From IMG/VR virus record IMGVR_UViG_3300004369_000179, positions 1-21,429 of that record: a stretch of DNA of 21,429 nt; one strand, 5' to 3'. The translations under genes and the position numbers were made by a program. Below, one piece after another: positions 1 to 5,075 of the stretch. How positions within the stretch are numbered: position 1 is the stretch's first letter; each line of letters opens with the position of its first letter. The notes below the pieces were generated by a model. It saw only the letters and a program-made list of their open reading frames with translations, did not search any database and was not told where the DNA came from. The stretch is from a virus.

Positions 1-24
1 CTTGCTGATGGGCTTGCGGGCCAT
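1..24 (-). CDS. 5' end of a gene running off the left edge (product unknown)
   Basis: A start codon overlaps the stop of the upstream basic small gene (TGATG, sharing one base), so translation is probably coupled. Only eight codons are inside the window, reading MARKPISK. That N-terminus is common in phage HNH endonucleases, where it is often followed by a K-x-R-F-E-V-F-K-R-D stretch, but eight residues cannot decide this. The junction is what supports a real gene: same strand and one-base overlap, as at several other gene borders here. Confidence 0.45.
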
Positions 25-167
25 CAACGCTTCTTCCGTTTCTTTTTCGCCGAGCGAGCGGTTGATAGCGCGATTGCCACGGCTTGCCTCTGAGACTTGC
101 CAGCCTTTCTTTCGCGCTTGATGTTCTCGCTTATCGACTTGGCCGAGTAGCCCTTAATCAGTGGCAT
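24..167 (-). CDS. Small basic helical protein, DUF6496-like
   Basis: A 47-residue protein starting MPLIKGYS, with the core K-x-I-S-x-N-I-K followed by GKSQRQAVAIALSTAR and a lysine/arginine-only tail (KKKRKKR). This pattern matches the small phage and bacterial DUF6496 proteins, whose function is unknown. I chose the ATG at 167 because family members start at MPL and because it places the gene 14 nt inside the preceding acidic gene. A longer frame runs up to 224 but would cover most of that gene. The very basic tail suggests nucleic-acid or acidic-protein binding (inference). Confidence 0.7.
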   Translation of the reverse strand: MPLIKGYSAKSISENIKRERKAGKSQRQAVAIALSTARSAKKKRKKR

Positions 168-294
168 CGTCTTCGTCTTCGCCCTCATCCAAGAACTCAG
201 CTTCTTCGGCCTCAATGTCCGCAATGTAAGGCGGCGGGGTCATGGCTTCGCGTAGGCTCATACCAGCACGGATTTTGTCAGCGATTGTTTTCAT
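154..294 (-). CDS. Small acidic protein, unknown function
   Basis: A 46-residue protein starting MKTIADKIRAGMSLREAM, with a Pro-Pro-Pro turn and a strongly acidic C-terminus (EAEEAEFLDEGEDEDDATD). A GAGGTG ribosome site sits 5 nt before the ATG. The gene overlaps the basic 47-residue gene by 14 nt, so the two are probably co-translated. A minus-strand promoter (TTGTTA, 17 nt, TATATT) lies just upstream at 321-349. I do not recognise a family. Opposite charge of two overlapping genes may mean their products interact (inference). Confidence 0.6.
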   Translation of the reverse strand: MKTIADKIRAGMSLREAMTPPPYIADIEAEEAEFLDEGEDEDDATD

Positions 295-320
295 GGTTCA
301 CCTCATGGAATAGCTGCCGC

Positions 321-349
321 AATATACACGAAAGCGTGTTTTTTAACAA
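321..349 (-). promoter_or_regulatory. Minus-strand sigma-70-type promoter with an inverted repeat in its spacer
   Basis: Read on the minus strand: -35 TTGTTA, a 17-nt spacer, and -10 TATATT (5 of 6 consensus). The spacer holds an inverted repeat, ACACG-4 nt-CGTGT, at 326-339, which looks like an operator. It would drive the acidic/basic pair to the left and is divergent from the plus-strand promoter at 365-393, only 15 nt away. Confidence 0.5.
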
Positions 350-364
350 AGGTGAAAAAAGGTG

Positions 365-393
365 TTGACACCCCCACGGTCGTAATGTAAAAG
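365..393 (+). promoter_or_regulatory. Plus-strand promoter P1 (shared cassette)
   Basis: TTGACA at 365-370, a 17-nt spacer and TAAAAG (4 of 6) at 388-393, preceded by an A-rich stretch (GGTGAAAAAAGGTG). TTGACACCCCC is identical in promoter P2 at 2686. In both cases the first base of TTGACA lies exactly 56 nt before the start codon, and an AAGGAGA ribosome site follows. Confidence 0.7.
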
Positions 394-420
394 GGTGACA
401 TCAACCAAGGAGAAAACGAA

Positions 421-627
421 ATGACAATTATTGACCAACTTGAAAACTACTCACAGCAGATCAAAAACCTTGAGAGCTGTGTAATGCTTATCGCAGATAA
501 CATAGTATCTGCCGAAGCAGACCAACTCTTACAACACGCAGACGAGGCACTGGCGCAAGCCGCTAAGTATCTCAAAGACGCTGTTACCGCAGAAATTGGT
601 CAGGCTATTTTCGAAGGCGCACTTTAA
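421..627 (+). CDS. Small helical protein, unknown function
   Basis: A 68-residue protein preceded by AAGGAG at a good distance and directly driven by promoter P1. The sequence is rich in Leu, Ala, Gln and Glu and looks fully helical, with one Cys (residue 20) and a C-terminal AIGQAIFEGAL-type hydrophobic helix. No family recognised. It is the first gene of a plus-strand island opposed to the surrounding late genes, which is the position expected of a small accessory or early-expressed gene. An antisense frame over 529-1086 shows no protein-like features and no ribosome site. Confidence 0.65.
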   Translation: MTIIDQLENYSQQIKNLESCVMLIADNIVSAEADQLLQHADEALAQAAKYLKDAVTAEIGQAIFEGAL

Positions 628-633
628 CCCCAA

Positions 634-651
634 GGGGAGCTTCGGCTCCCC
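634..651 (+). other. Intergenic C(UUCG)G hairpin without a U tract
   Basis: GGGGAGC-TTCG-GCTCCCC, a perfect 7-bp stem capped by a UUCG tetraloop, between two co-oriented small genes. It is followed by CACACAACAAGGAG rather than Ts, so it is a poor terminator. It may stabilise or process the mRNA. The same stem arms occur at 12346-12363 on the other strand. Confidence 0.6.
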
Positions 652-671
652 ACACAACAAGGAGAGATGAA

Positions 672-881
672 ATGGCACACAGACTAAACATAGGCCCGAC
701 AACACCAGCCGAATGCGGCTCTGCTGACTCCTATTACAGCGGAGGTCGATGGTATGGATACAAACCACATTGCTATCGTGATGGAGCATATATTCCCGAT
801 TGCGACATGACAGACAAGGAACTGCGTGAGTATCGACAGGCGTTTCTAGCTGAAGATGACAGAAAGGATTGGGGGAGATGA
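672..881 (+). CDS. Small Tyr/Gly/Cys-containing protein, unknown function
   Basis: A 69-residue protein with an AAGGAGA ribosome site just before the ATG. The N-terminal half is rich in Tyr, Gly and Ser with three Cys (residues 15, 34, 44: AECGS, HCYRD, DCDM), and the C-terminal half is a charged helix (MTDKELREYRQAF). Few cysteines and no clear CxxC make a zinc finger uncertain. It follows the 68-residue gene across the UUCG hairpin and is probably co-transcribed from P1. No family recognised. Confidence 0.6.
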   Translation: MAHRLNIGPTTPAECGSADSYYSGGRWYGYKPHCYRDGAYIPDCDMTDKELREYRQAFLAEDDRKDWGR

Positions 882-884
882 TTA

Positions 885-1187
885 TTGGAGCAGCAAAACC
901 ACAGACGCAAAGGCGGATCAGTTCGGATAGCGTCTGGCCTTTACGTCGAGCCGATGGCAGAACATGGGCCGAGGCTAGCAAGGAGCAAAGCAATGATGGA
1001 CAAAGAAAGCCCAGCCGGATCATGGAAGCAGGCAATAGAATGGATGAAGCAAGTGAAGAATGACGCGCCAGTGGCCGACAGGCCAAACGCCGAAGACTAC
1101 CGCAATCGTGCGGAACGTGCCGAGGCTGAGTGCCAAGAAATCAGGCGCAAGCTAGATGTCGTTGCAGCTATTCTGCGCGATCTATAG
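885..1187 (+). CDS. Small protein with C-terminal coiled coil, unknown; start uncertain
   Basis: A frame of up to 100 residues from a TTG at 885, preceded by GGGGGAG at 7 nt. An equally good start is the ATG at 993, with AAGGAG 7 nt upstream, giving 64 residues (MMDKESPAGSWKQAIEWMKQ...). The C-terminal part (AEDYRNRAERAEAECQEIRRKLDVVAAILRDL region) is a strong heptad-patterned helix, which favours this frame. A competing frame from an ATG at 878 overlapping the previous stop ends at 1063; it looks less protein-like and I left it out. The 3' end overlaps the convergent o-spanin gene by 20 nt, with no terminator visible between them. Confidence 0.5.
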   Translation: MEQQNHRRKGGSVRIASGLYVEPMAEHGPRLARSKAMMDKESPAGSWKQAIEWMKQVKNDAPVADRPNAEDYRNRAERAEAECQEIRRKLDVVAAILRDL

Positions 1188-1482
1188 CCGCCCGCCAAGC
1201 CTCTACTGTCAAGCGATGCTTGACACTGCACTCCATATAGCGAGCAATCAGGTGGCTTTCCCAAATGGCCCGTTCTGGATCGATGAGCGGGTCAGGCACA
1301 TCGTCTAGGGGGCGGCAGTTACTCTCTAGGTTCGCCGGAGGCGGCGGCATTGGCGCTATCGATACCGCCTTGGAGCAACCCGACAACATTATCAGGAGCA
1401 GCACAGCTAGGGGCAGGAGCAGGAACTTCACGATAAATCTCGCGAATACTCGTTCCTCTACTGGCTCCCAGCCCATCGGCAT
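1168..1482 (-). CDS. Outer-membrane spanin lipoprotein (Rz1-like o-spanin)
   Basis: The spanin complex joins inner and outer membranes and destroys the outer membrane at the end of lysis. This 104-residue frame contains a basic segment, a hydrophobic run (KFLLLPLAVLLLIMLSGC) and a lipobox L-S-G-C with the lipid-modified Cys at residue 36. A Pro-rich linker (MPPPPAN) follows, then a C-terminal domain with two more Cys. It lies in another frame overlapping the i-spanin gene (1319-1675), the classical Rz/Rz1 arrangement, and runs 151 nt past its end. The start is uncertain: ATG at 1482 or 1476, or a GTG at 1431 that would give a short, ideal signal peptide (87 residues). Confidence 0.8.
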   Translation of the reverse strand: MPMGWEPVEERVFARFIVKFLLLPLAVLLLIMLSGCSKAVSIAPMPPPPANLESNCRPLDDVPDPLIDPERAIWESHLIARYMECSVKHRLTVEAWRAAIDRAE

Positions 1483-1675
1483 AATCTCTGAGCGTCTCGT
1501 AGGCTCTAGCTTGTTGTTCCAGTTCATCTTGCATCTCCTGTTGGCGTTCCGCAGCCTCTTCCAAAGCGTTCGCAAGTGCTGCATCACATTGCCAATCTCT
1601 TATCTTGTAGCCCGCAGCTAGGCTCGCAAGCAAGGCCGCGCCAGCGATATAGGGCATGAATGGTCTAAGTATCAT
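1319..1675 (-). CDS. Inner-membrane spanin (Rz-like i-spanin)
   Basis: A 118-residue protein: an N-terminal transmembrane helix (about residues 5-22, MPYIAGAALLASLAAGY), a periplasmic Gln/Glu-rich coiled coil (about 35-68), and a Pro/Cys-containing tail. This is the i-spanin plan, a periplasmic coiled coil anchored in the inner membrane that binds the lipoprotein partner encoded in the overlapping frame. The ATG at 1675 overlaps the end of the holin-like gene by 11 nt. An in-frame ATG further upstream (1708) would add a non-hydrophobic N-terminus and deeper overlap, so I rejected it. Confidence 0.8.
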   Translation of the reverse strand: MILRPFMPYIAGAALLASLAAGYKIRDWQCDAALANALEEAAERQQEMQDELEQQARAYETLRDYADGLGASRGTSIREIYREVPAPAPSCAAPDNVVGLLQGGIDSANAAASGEPRE

Positions 1676-1889
1676 TGCTGTCGGCCCCCTTAATCTTGCC
1701 CCATTCACGAACCCCGAACGCCGTGGCGCAAGCCGTAATAACCGCAGCCCAGCCCATTAACTCAACAGGCTGATTGTTCATAAGCGGAAGAGCAACGCCA
1801 TTAACCGCAACACTCGCGGCAATACCAACGCAAGTTAGCGGCCTCCACCAGACACGGATTGCCTCTCGGAACTTAGCGGCCCACTTCAT
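1665..1889 (-). CDS. Holin-like protein, 3TM / GTA-release holin type
   Basis: A 74-residue protein with a basic, Trp-rich start (MKWAAKFREAIRVWWRPLT), a hydrophobic segment (about 19-36) and a second one (about 43-60), then REWGKIKG. The WRPLT...N...LP....REWGK.KG pattern resembles phage and gene-transfer-agent holins of the 3TM family. A holin makes the inner-membrane lesion that releases the endolysin. The ATG at 1889 has AGGAAG 8 nt upstream and overlaps the preceding gene by 17 nt. It lies between the endolysin and the spanins, the usual place for a holin. Confidence 0.7.
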   Translation of the reverse strand: MKWAAKFREAIRVWWRPLTCVGIAASVAVNGVALPLMNNQPVELMGWAAVITACATAFGVREWGKIKGADSNDT

Positions 1890-2112
1890 TGCGGGCTTCC
1901 TGCTTTCGTTTGGCACGTTTATCTTTGGCTGAAGCGCGGAACACCTTGGCCTTGAAGTGACGTAGCGCACTTGCGTGTGGATTGCGTTTTACAGCCTTCA
2001 CGATTTGTTGCTCCAAAAAGAAGGCAACATACCACATCGCAACAAAGCCGAACACCCAAACCGAACCAGTGCAGGCAAGAAATACCGCCGCAAAGATCGG
2101 CGGCAGGATCAC
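1873..2112 (-). CDS. Small membrane protein of the lysis cassette
   Basis: A 79-residue protein from a GTG start that overlaps the endolysin stop (GTGA). Residues 2-34 are almost continuously hydrophobic (ILPPIFAAVFLACTGSVWVF...), enough for one long or two short membrane helices. The remaining half is strongly basic (KAVKRN... KDKRAKRKQEARNE). It could be a second holin, an antiholin, or a membrane-associated regulator of lysis. I do not recognise a specific family. Confidence 0.65.
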   Translation of the reverse strand: MILPPIFAAVFLACTGSVWVFGFVAMWYVAFFLEQQIVKAVKRNPHASALRHFKAKVFRASAKDKRAKRKQEARNEVGR

Positions 2113-2495
2113 GCCGGATAGTCACGCCAAGGTAGTTGCCAATGCGGGCCATCTTTGAAGCTGCGCCAGTCACCGCCCCATTCAATCTTCACGCCAACAT
2201 CCTGCGCTGCCTTTTTGATCGTAGGAGCAAGGCGATGGTAAATCGGCCAATCCCAAGACACCTTCCCGTCAACTAACGGAGCAATGTCTACAGCGTGACC
2301 TGTCAGGTGGCGTGAACGCAACGTGCGACTAGCGCCAGAGGCTACCAGCTTCCGCTGGCGGCTCATGGTTCTCATGCCCTCCAGAACAGTGAAGTCAATG
2401 TCGGTTGTGGCGATGGCCCTGTCCATGACCTTGCGAAGATCAGGGTGTATGCCCTGTAAACGCCCCAGAGAACGCGATCCGAATGAGTATGGCAT
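2109..2495 (-). CDS. Endolysin, M15-type (VanY/L-Ala-D-Glu-like) peptidase
   Basis: A 128-residue zinc peptidase predicted to cut peptide cross-links of peptidoglycan. It shows the family motifs SRHLTGHAVD (residues 61-70; zinc ligands His63 and Asp70) and GPHWQ (116-120; third ligand His118), with the WGGDW element at 106-110 between them. The N-terminal LEGMRTMSRQ segment (38-47) is also typical. The length suits a single-domain endolysin without a cell-wall-binding domain, as is common in Gram-negative hosts. The ATG at 2495 has GAGAGG 6 nt upstream and follows a 44-residue gene. No signal peptide is visible, so export depends on a holin. Confidence 0.88.
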   Translation of the reverse strand: MPYSFGSRSLGRLQGIHPDLRKVMDRAIATTDIDFTVLEGMRTMSRQRKLVASGASRTLRSRHLTGHAVDIAPLVDGKVSWDWPIYHRLAPTIKKAAQDVGVKIEWGGDWRSFKDGPHWQLPWRDYPA

Positions 2496-2498
2496 AAA

Positions 2499-2633
2499 CT
2501 ACCTCTCGCGCCCTTCTTGCGCTTCACGGGCCATCTGAGAGCAAGCCTCGCGCATTGCTACACCCAAGGCTTCGGCCAGCCTATCTTTGCGTGGCTGAAT
2601 ACCGAAGAAAGCGAGGATGCGACCGACTAGCAT
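2499..2633 (-). CDS. Small protein (44 aa), unknown, first gene of the lysis cassette
   Basis: The frame encodes MLVGRILAFFGIQPRKDRLA... with a hydrophobic N-terminus and a charged helical tail (MREACSQMAREAQEGRER). It stops 3 nt before the endolysin ATG, so the two are probably co-transcribed. There is no visible ribosome site before the ATG. Instead a promoter-like TTGACG, 17 nt, TACTTT pair places the expected transcription start at or very near the ATG, so the message may be leaderless. No family recognised. Confidence 0.5.
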   Translation of the reverse strand: MLVGRILAFFGIQPRKDRLAEALGVAMREACSQMAREAQEGRER

Positions 2634-2639
2634 GAGCGA

Positions 2640-2668
2640 AAAGTAACTTTTTTTGCATAAATCGTCAA
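2640..2668 (-). promoter_or_regulatory. Candidate minus-strand promoter for the lysis cassette
   Basis: Minus strand: TTGACG (5 of 6), 17-nt spacer, TACTTT (weak -10). Only 6 nt separate the -10 element from the ATG of the 44-residue gene, which implies a leaderless transcript if it is used. It is divergent from promoter P2, whose -35 starts 18 nt away. Confidence 0.35.
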
Positions 2669-2685
2669 TTGAGTGCAAAAAGCGT

Positions 2686-2714
2686 TTGACACCCCCGAAG
2701 GGTTGGGTTATCTA
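2686..2714 (+). promoter_or_regulatory. Plus-strand promoter P2 (shared cassette)
   Basis: TTGACA at 2686-2691, 17-nt spacer, TATCTA at 2709-2714. It is preceded by GTGCAAAAAGCGT, which matches GTGCAAAAAGTGC before promoter P3 near 12.73 kb. TTGACACCCCC is shared with P1, as is the 56-nt distance from TTGACA to the ATG. Confidence 0.75.
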
Positions 2715-2741
2715 GGGCGTATAGAGACAAGGAGATACAAA

Positions 2742-2993
2742 ATGAAAACGCAAATTGCACCGCTAACCAAAGAACAGCGCAGCATCCTAGATCGTGCTGA
2801 CGCCCATTGGGGTGAAAGAGTGTATTTTGACATGGAACGCTTCAGCACTCACTACAGTGAGACAGTTTGCGATGCTGGCCCCAGCTACAAATACTGCGAA
2901 GCAACGCTCGACACGCTACGCAAGATCACCGAGGAGCGCGACGAGTTGATCGAGTATTGGGACGAGCGCATCAAAGACTGGGCGACCGACTAA
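2742..2993 (+). CDS. Small acidic helical protein, unknown function
   Basis: An 83-residue protein with ACAAGGAGATACAAA directly before its ATG, almost identical to the leader of the 92-residue gene at 12370-12648. The start at 2742 is favoured over an upstream in-frame ATG because that would lie upstream of the promoter. The sequence is rich in charged and aromatic residues, with a mid-section (RFSTHYSETVCDAGPSYKYC) and a C-terminal helix (LRKITEERDELIEYWDERIKDW). It is a single plus-strand gene with its own promoter and terminator, inserted between two minus-strand late genes. No family recognised. Confidence 0.7.
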   Translation: MKTQIAPLTKEQRSILDRADAHWGERVYFDMERFSTHYSETVCDAGPSYKYCEATLDTLRKITEERDELIEYWDERIKDWATD

Positions 2994-3004
2994 CGCCTAA
3001 CCTC

Positions 3005-3028
3005 AGAGGGGCTTCGGCCCCTCTTTTT
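3005..3028 (+). terminator. Rho-independent terminator
   Basis: AGAGGGGC-TTCG-GCCCCTCT followed by TTTT: an 8-bp stem with a UUCG tetraloop and a U tract, 11 nt after the stop of the 83-residue gene. The U tract also forms part of the stop codon of the convergent exonuclease gene. Confidence 0.88.
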
Positions 3029-3758
3029 ATATGTCCCTCGTGGCCCTTTTGGTTCGCTTACCCTGATACCAGTGAGCGCAGTCCCTGCACTGTAAACGCT
3101 GAGTGGTGAATTGACGGGTATAGGCAAGGCCACGCTTTTGGACGTTAAGCGAGCCACAGGCGGGGCAAGCCTCGCTATTGCCAATCCCAAGATGCGGATG
3201 GTTTCTAATGTAGGGCCGGAGTTTCTTATATAGCTTTTCTGTCAGTTGAGTGTCTTGCCTGTTATAGCGTTCCATCAGGCGCTGTGCCTTCTCGTCGCCA
3301 GCAAGAACTTCAGTCCATAGCGAATGACCTTGATGCTGCACCTTGCTGCCGATACCTAGCAACTGGCTCACATGGTCTAGCTTATGGCTATCGAAACGGA
3401 ACTGCTGGCGGACTACTTTGTAAAGATCGATGGAGGCAGTAGGTGGGGGCGGCTCCATGTTGTTCCTGACGAACTCGCCGCGCATATATTTGTTGTCAAA
3501 GCCATCGTTGTTGTAGCCGCACACCGCATCAGCCTCGTTCCAGAGGTCGTGCATGGCCTGAAGCATTCCCTCGTGGCCGTCTGTCCAATCTGAGTGGAAG
3601 TAAACCTTGCTCTTGCCATACCACTTAGCAGCAAAGCAGATCACGCCACCGAACTCACGAATTTGCGCCAAGCCGAGGTTCTGATCGCGCATACCCCAGA
3701 CCTCCGCGACCATAGGGCGAGTTTCTATATCGTAAAACAAAATCTTTGGATGGGCCAT
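3027..3758 (-). CDS. DEDD-superfamily 3'-5' exonuclease-like protein with C-terminal zinc ribbon
   Basis: A 243-residue protein with an RNase H-fold exonuclease pattern. FYDIET (Asp10, Glu12) is motif I, GYNNDGFDNKY (about 81-91) is motif II, and YNRQD (165-169) is motif III with Tyr and Asp, which suggests the DEDDy type. It resembles predicted PolB-like exonuclease domains. The C-terminal 50 residues hold a four-Cys ribbon, CPAC (198-201) and CRDC (224-227), probably for nucleic-acid binding. AAGGGGG precedes the ATG. It sits between a holin-like gene and the lysis cassette, an odd place for a nuclease in a late operon. Its role could be DNA processing during packaging, host DNA or RNA turnover, or defence; the sequence does not decide. 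Confidence 0.75.
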   Translation of the reverse strand: MAHPKILFYDIETRPMVAEVWGMRDQNLGLAQIREFGGVICFAAKWYGKSKVYFHSDWTDGHEGMLQAMHDLWNEADAVCGYNNDGFDNKYMRGEFVRNNMEPPPPTASIDLYKVVRQQFRFDSHKLDHVSQLLGIGSKVQHQGHSLWTEVLAGDEKAQRLMERYNRQDTQLTEKLYKKLRPYIRNHPHLGIGNSEACPACGSLNVQKRGLAYTRQFTTQRLQCRDCAHWYQGKRTKRATRDI

Positions 3759-3776
3759 TTACCCCCCTTGCCTGCG

Positions 3777-3965
3777 CTACTTTTCCCGTTTTAGTAGGCG
3801 CTGGACTGTCTCTGTTTCATAAATGCGGATGAATGTCCACACTATCGTCAGGATTGCAGCAACAGATGGCAAGAAGTTCACTAGGCTTCCTAACAAAGTC
3901 GAGATTGAAGCAAAGTCCATCAGGTGCTTGGCCTCTGAACTCATTTCGGTTAGTGGGTTTTTCAT
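3777..3965 (-). CDS. Small one-helix membrane protein, putative class II/T7-like holin
   Basis: A 62-residue protein from the ATG at 3965: a polar, amphipathic N-terminus (MKNPLTEMSSEAKHLMDFAS), one membrane helix at about 28-47 (LVNFLPSVAAILTIVWTFIR), and a basic tail. Small phage proteins with this plan are often annotated as holins. The start follows the upstream stop after 1 nt (TAATATG), so a longer frame reaching 4031 is rejected. It lies just after the tail-fibre genes and about 1.3 kb before the endolysin, apart from the other lysis membrane proteins. Confidence 0.6.
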   Translation of the reverse strand: MKNPLTEMSSEAKHLMDFASISTLLGSLVNFLPSVAAILTIVWTFIRIYETETVQRLLKREK

Positions 3966-3966
3966 A

Positions 3967-4380
3967 TTACACCGCCGATGCAAACAATGTGATGCGCCCC
4001 GTGCCGCGAATGGTTTGGGTGGCACTGTCACGAATGTCTATGTCGAAAACGCCTTGCGCGAACGTAGTCGTTGCAAGCGACCATGTTTTCGCTGACGCTA
4101 GGCTGTGCCAAGAGCCGTAGGCTGGCCCGCTCGCAGTTGAGCCAGATACATAAGTGGCACGGGCCTCGTAGTTGTTTGCTTCGTCAGTCGGGATCACCCA
4201 CTCCTCGACTTGGCTTTGTCCGCTAGAAGATGTGTATTGATACACAAACCCGTCACCGCTCAGGGTATAGCGGGCTTCAGCCGTTCCGAAAGGCACACTG
4301 TCAAATACCGTCAGATCATTGACGATAATCTGAGCCGAACCCGCGCCCATGCCAGCCAGAACGGTTAGGATGCCGGACAT
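3967..4380 (-). CDS. Virion-associated tail appendage protein, unknown
   Basis: A 137-residue protein starting MSGILTVLAGMGAG at an ATG that shares one base with the preceding stop (TGATG). The core (GTAEARYTLSGDGFVYQYT...VEEWVIP...NNYEARATYVSG...GSWHSLASAKTWSL) is beta-rich with regular aromatic residues. It is similar in style to small proteins placed after fibre genes in marine siphoviruses. A hydrophobic N-terminus of about 20 residues is present but is not a clear signal peptide. Probably a tail-tip or fibre-linked component, inferred from position. Confidence 0.6.
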   Translation of the reverse strand: MSGILTVLAGMGAGSAQIIVNDLTVFDSVPFGTAEARYTLSGDGFVYQYTSSSGQSQVEEWVIPTDEANNYEARATYVSGSTASGPAYGSWHSLASAKTWSLATTTFAQGVFDIDIRDSATQTIRGTGRITLFASAV

Positions 4381-5075
4381 CAGCTTAGACCCGCTCCAGA
4401 GATGACCCACACGTTAGAGGCTACCTTGACGCAAGTCGCTAGGCCATATTGCGCCAATGTGCGCGAACCAGTGTCAGCCGTTCCGGCCAGCCGGAGGGTG
4501 TCACTCGTGATGCCGATTGCCTGATTGCTTCCGCTGTTGTTGAAAATTGCGATGGTCGTGCCAATCGGAAACGCTACCGATCCGTTTGCCGGAATAGTCA
4601 CGCCGCCCGTGGTAATGCTGATGTGCTTGCCAGCGTCAGAAAGGGCCAGCGTATAGGCGCTTGTCTTGGCGTTTTGCGGGACACCGCGATAGCCGATGCT
4701 GTTCGCCGCAATTGTCCCTGTCGCCGTTACTGTGACATCTTGGTCAAGAGCCGTGATGTCAGTGTTAGCGCCTGACGCAGCCGCACCCAAATTCGACCGA
4801 GCGTCAGAGGGGTTTGTCGCGCCAGTGCCGCCGTCAGCTACCGCGAGAGTGCTGCTGATGCTGGTCGCAGTCGCAGCGTTACCGCTAATGCTGATCCCCC
4901 AAGTTCCAGACGCATTTGACCCATCAGCGCGAGCCGTAGCGATCCCGCCAACTGTCGAGCCGTTGTGAACACGCAAGGCGATATTAGTCGTGTCAACTGT
5001 AACCTCACCCACGACCCCAGTGAAGGAAGCGTGTTCTGTGGCTGTGCCGCGCCGGATTTTTACTTGTTTACTCAT
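4380..5075 (-). CDS. Tail fibre protein with Mtd-like N-terminal domain
   Basis: A 231-residue protein. Residues 1-45 (KQVKIRRGT...EHASFTG..GEVTVDTT...RVHNGSTVGG) match the short N-terminal module shared by many phage fibres and tropism-determinant proteins. Residues 75-96 (TLAVADGGTGATNPSDARSNLG) are the typical collar-like fibre repeat. The rest is a Ser/Thr/Gly/Ala-rich beta region ending in a small C-terminal knob-like segment. It overlaps the previous gene by 4 nt (ATGA). It probably contributes to receptor binding at the tail tip. Confidence 0.75.
   Translation of the reverse strand: MSKQVKIRRGTATEHASFTGVVGEVTVDTTNIALRVHNGSTVGGIATARADGSNASGTWGISISGNAATATSISSTLAVADGGTGATNPSDARSNLGAAASGANTDITALDQDVTVTATGTIAANSIGYRGVPQNAKTSAYTLALSDAGKHISITTGGVTIPANGSVAFPIGTTIAIFNNSGSNQAIGITSDTLRLAGTADTGSRTLAQYGLATCVKVASNVWVISGAGLS

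Noticed and set aside
878-1063. Alternative small gene starting at an ATG overlapping the previous stop
   Set aside because: The overlap is attractive, but the frame competes with a frame that has a better ribosome site and a clear C-terminal coiled coil; a double-coding region cannot be excluded.
529-1086. Minus-strand open frame of 185 codons
   Set aside because: It covers three plus-strand small genes with good ribosome sites, and its translation shows no recognisable domain or plausible start site.
1208-1224. Perfect inverted repeat GTCAAGC-GAT-GCTTGAC, including a TTGACA
   Set aside because: It lies inside the o-spanin coding sequence, and the TATATAG-like segment is only about 10 nt from TTGACA, too close for a promoter. 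Probably chance or a coding hairpin.
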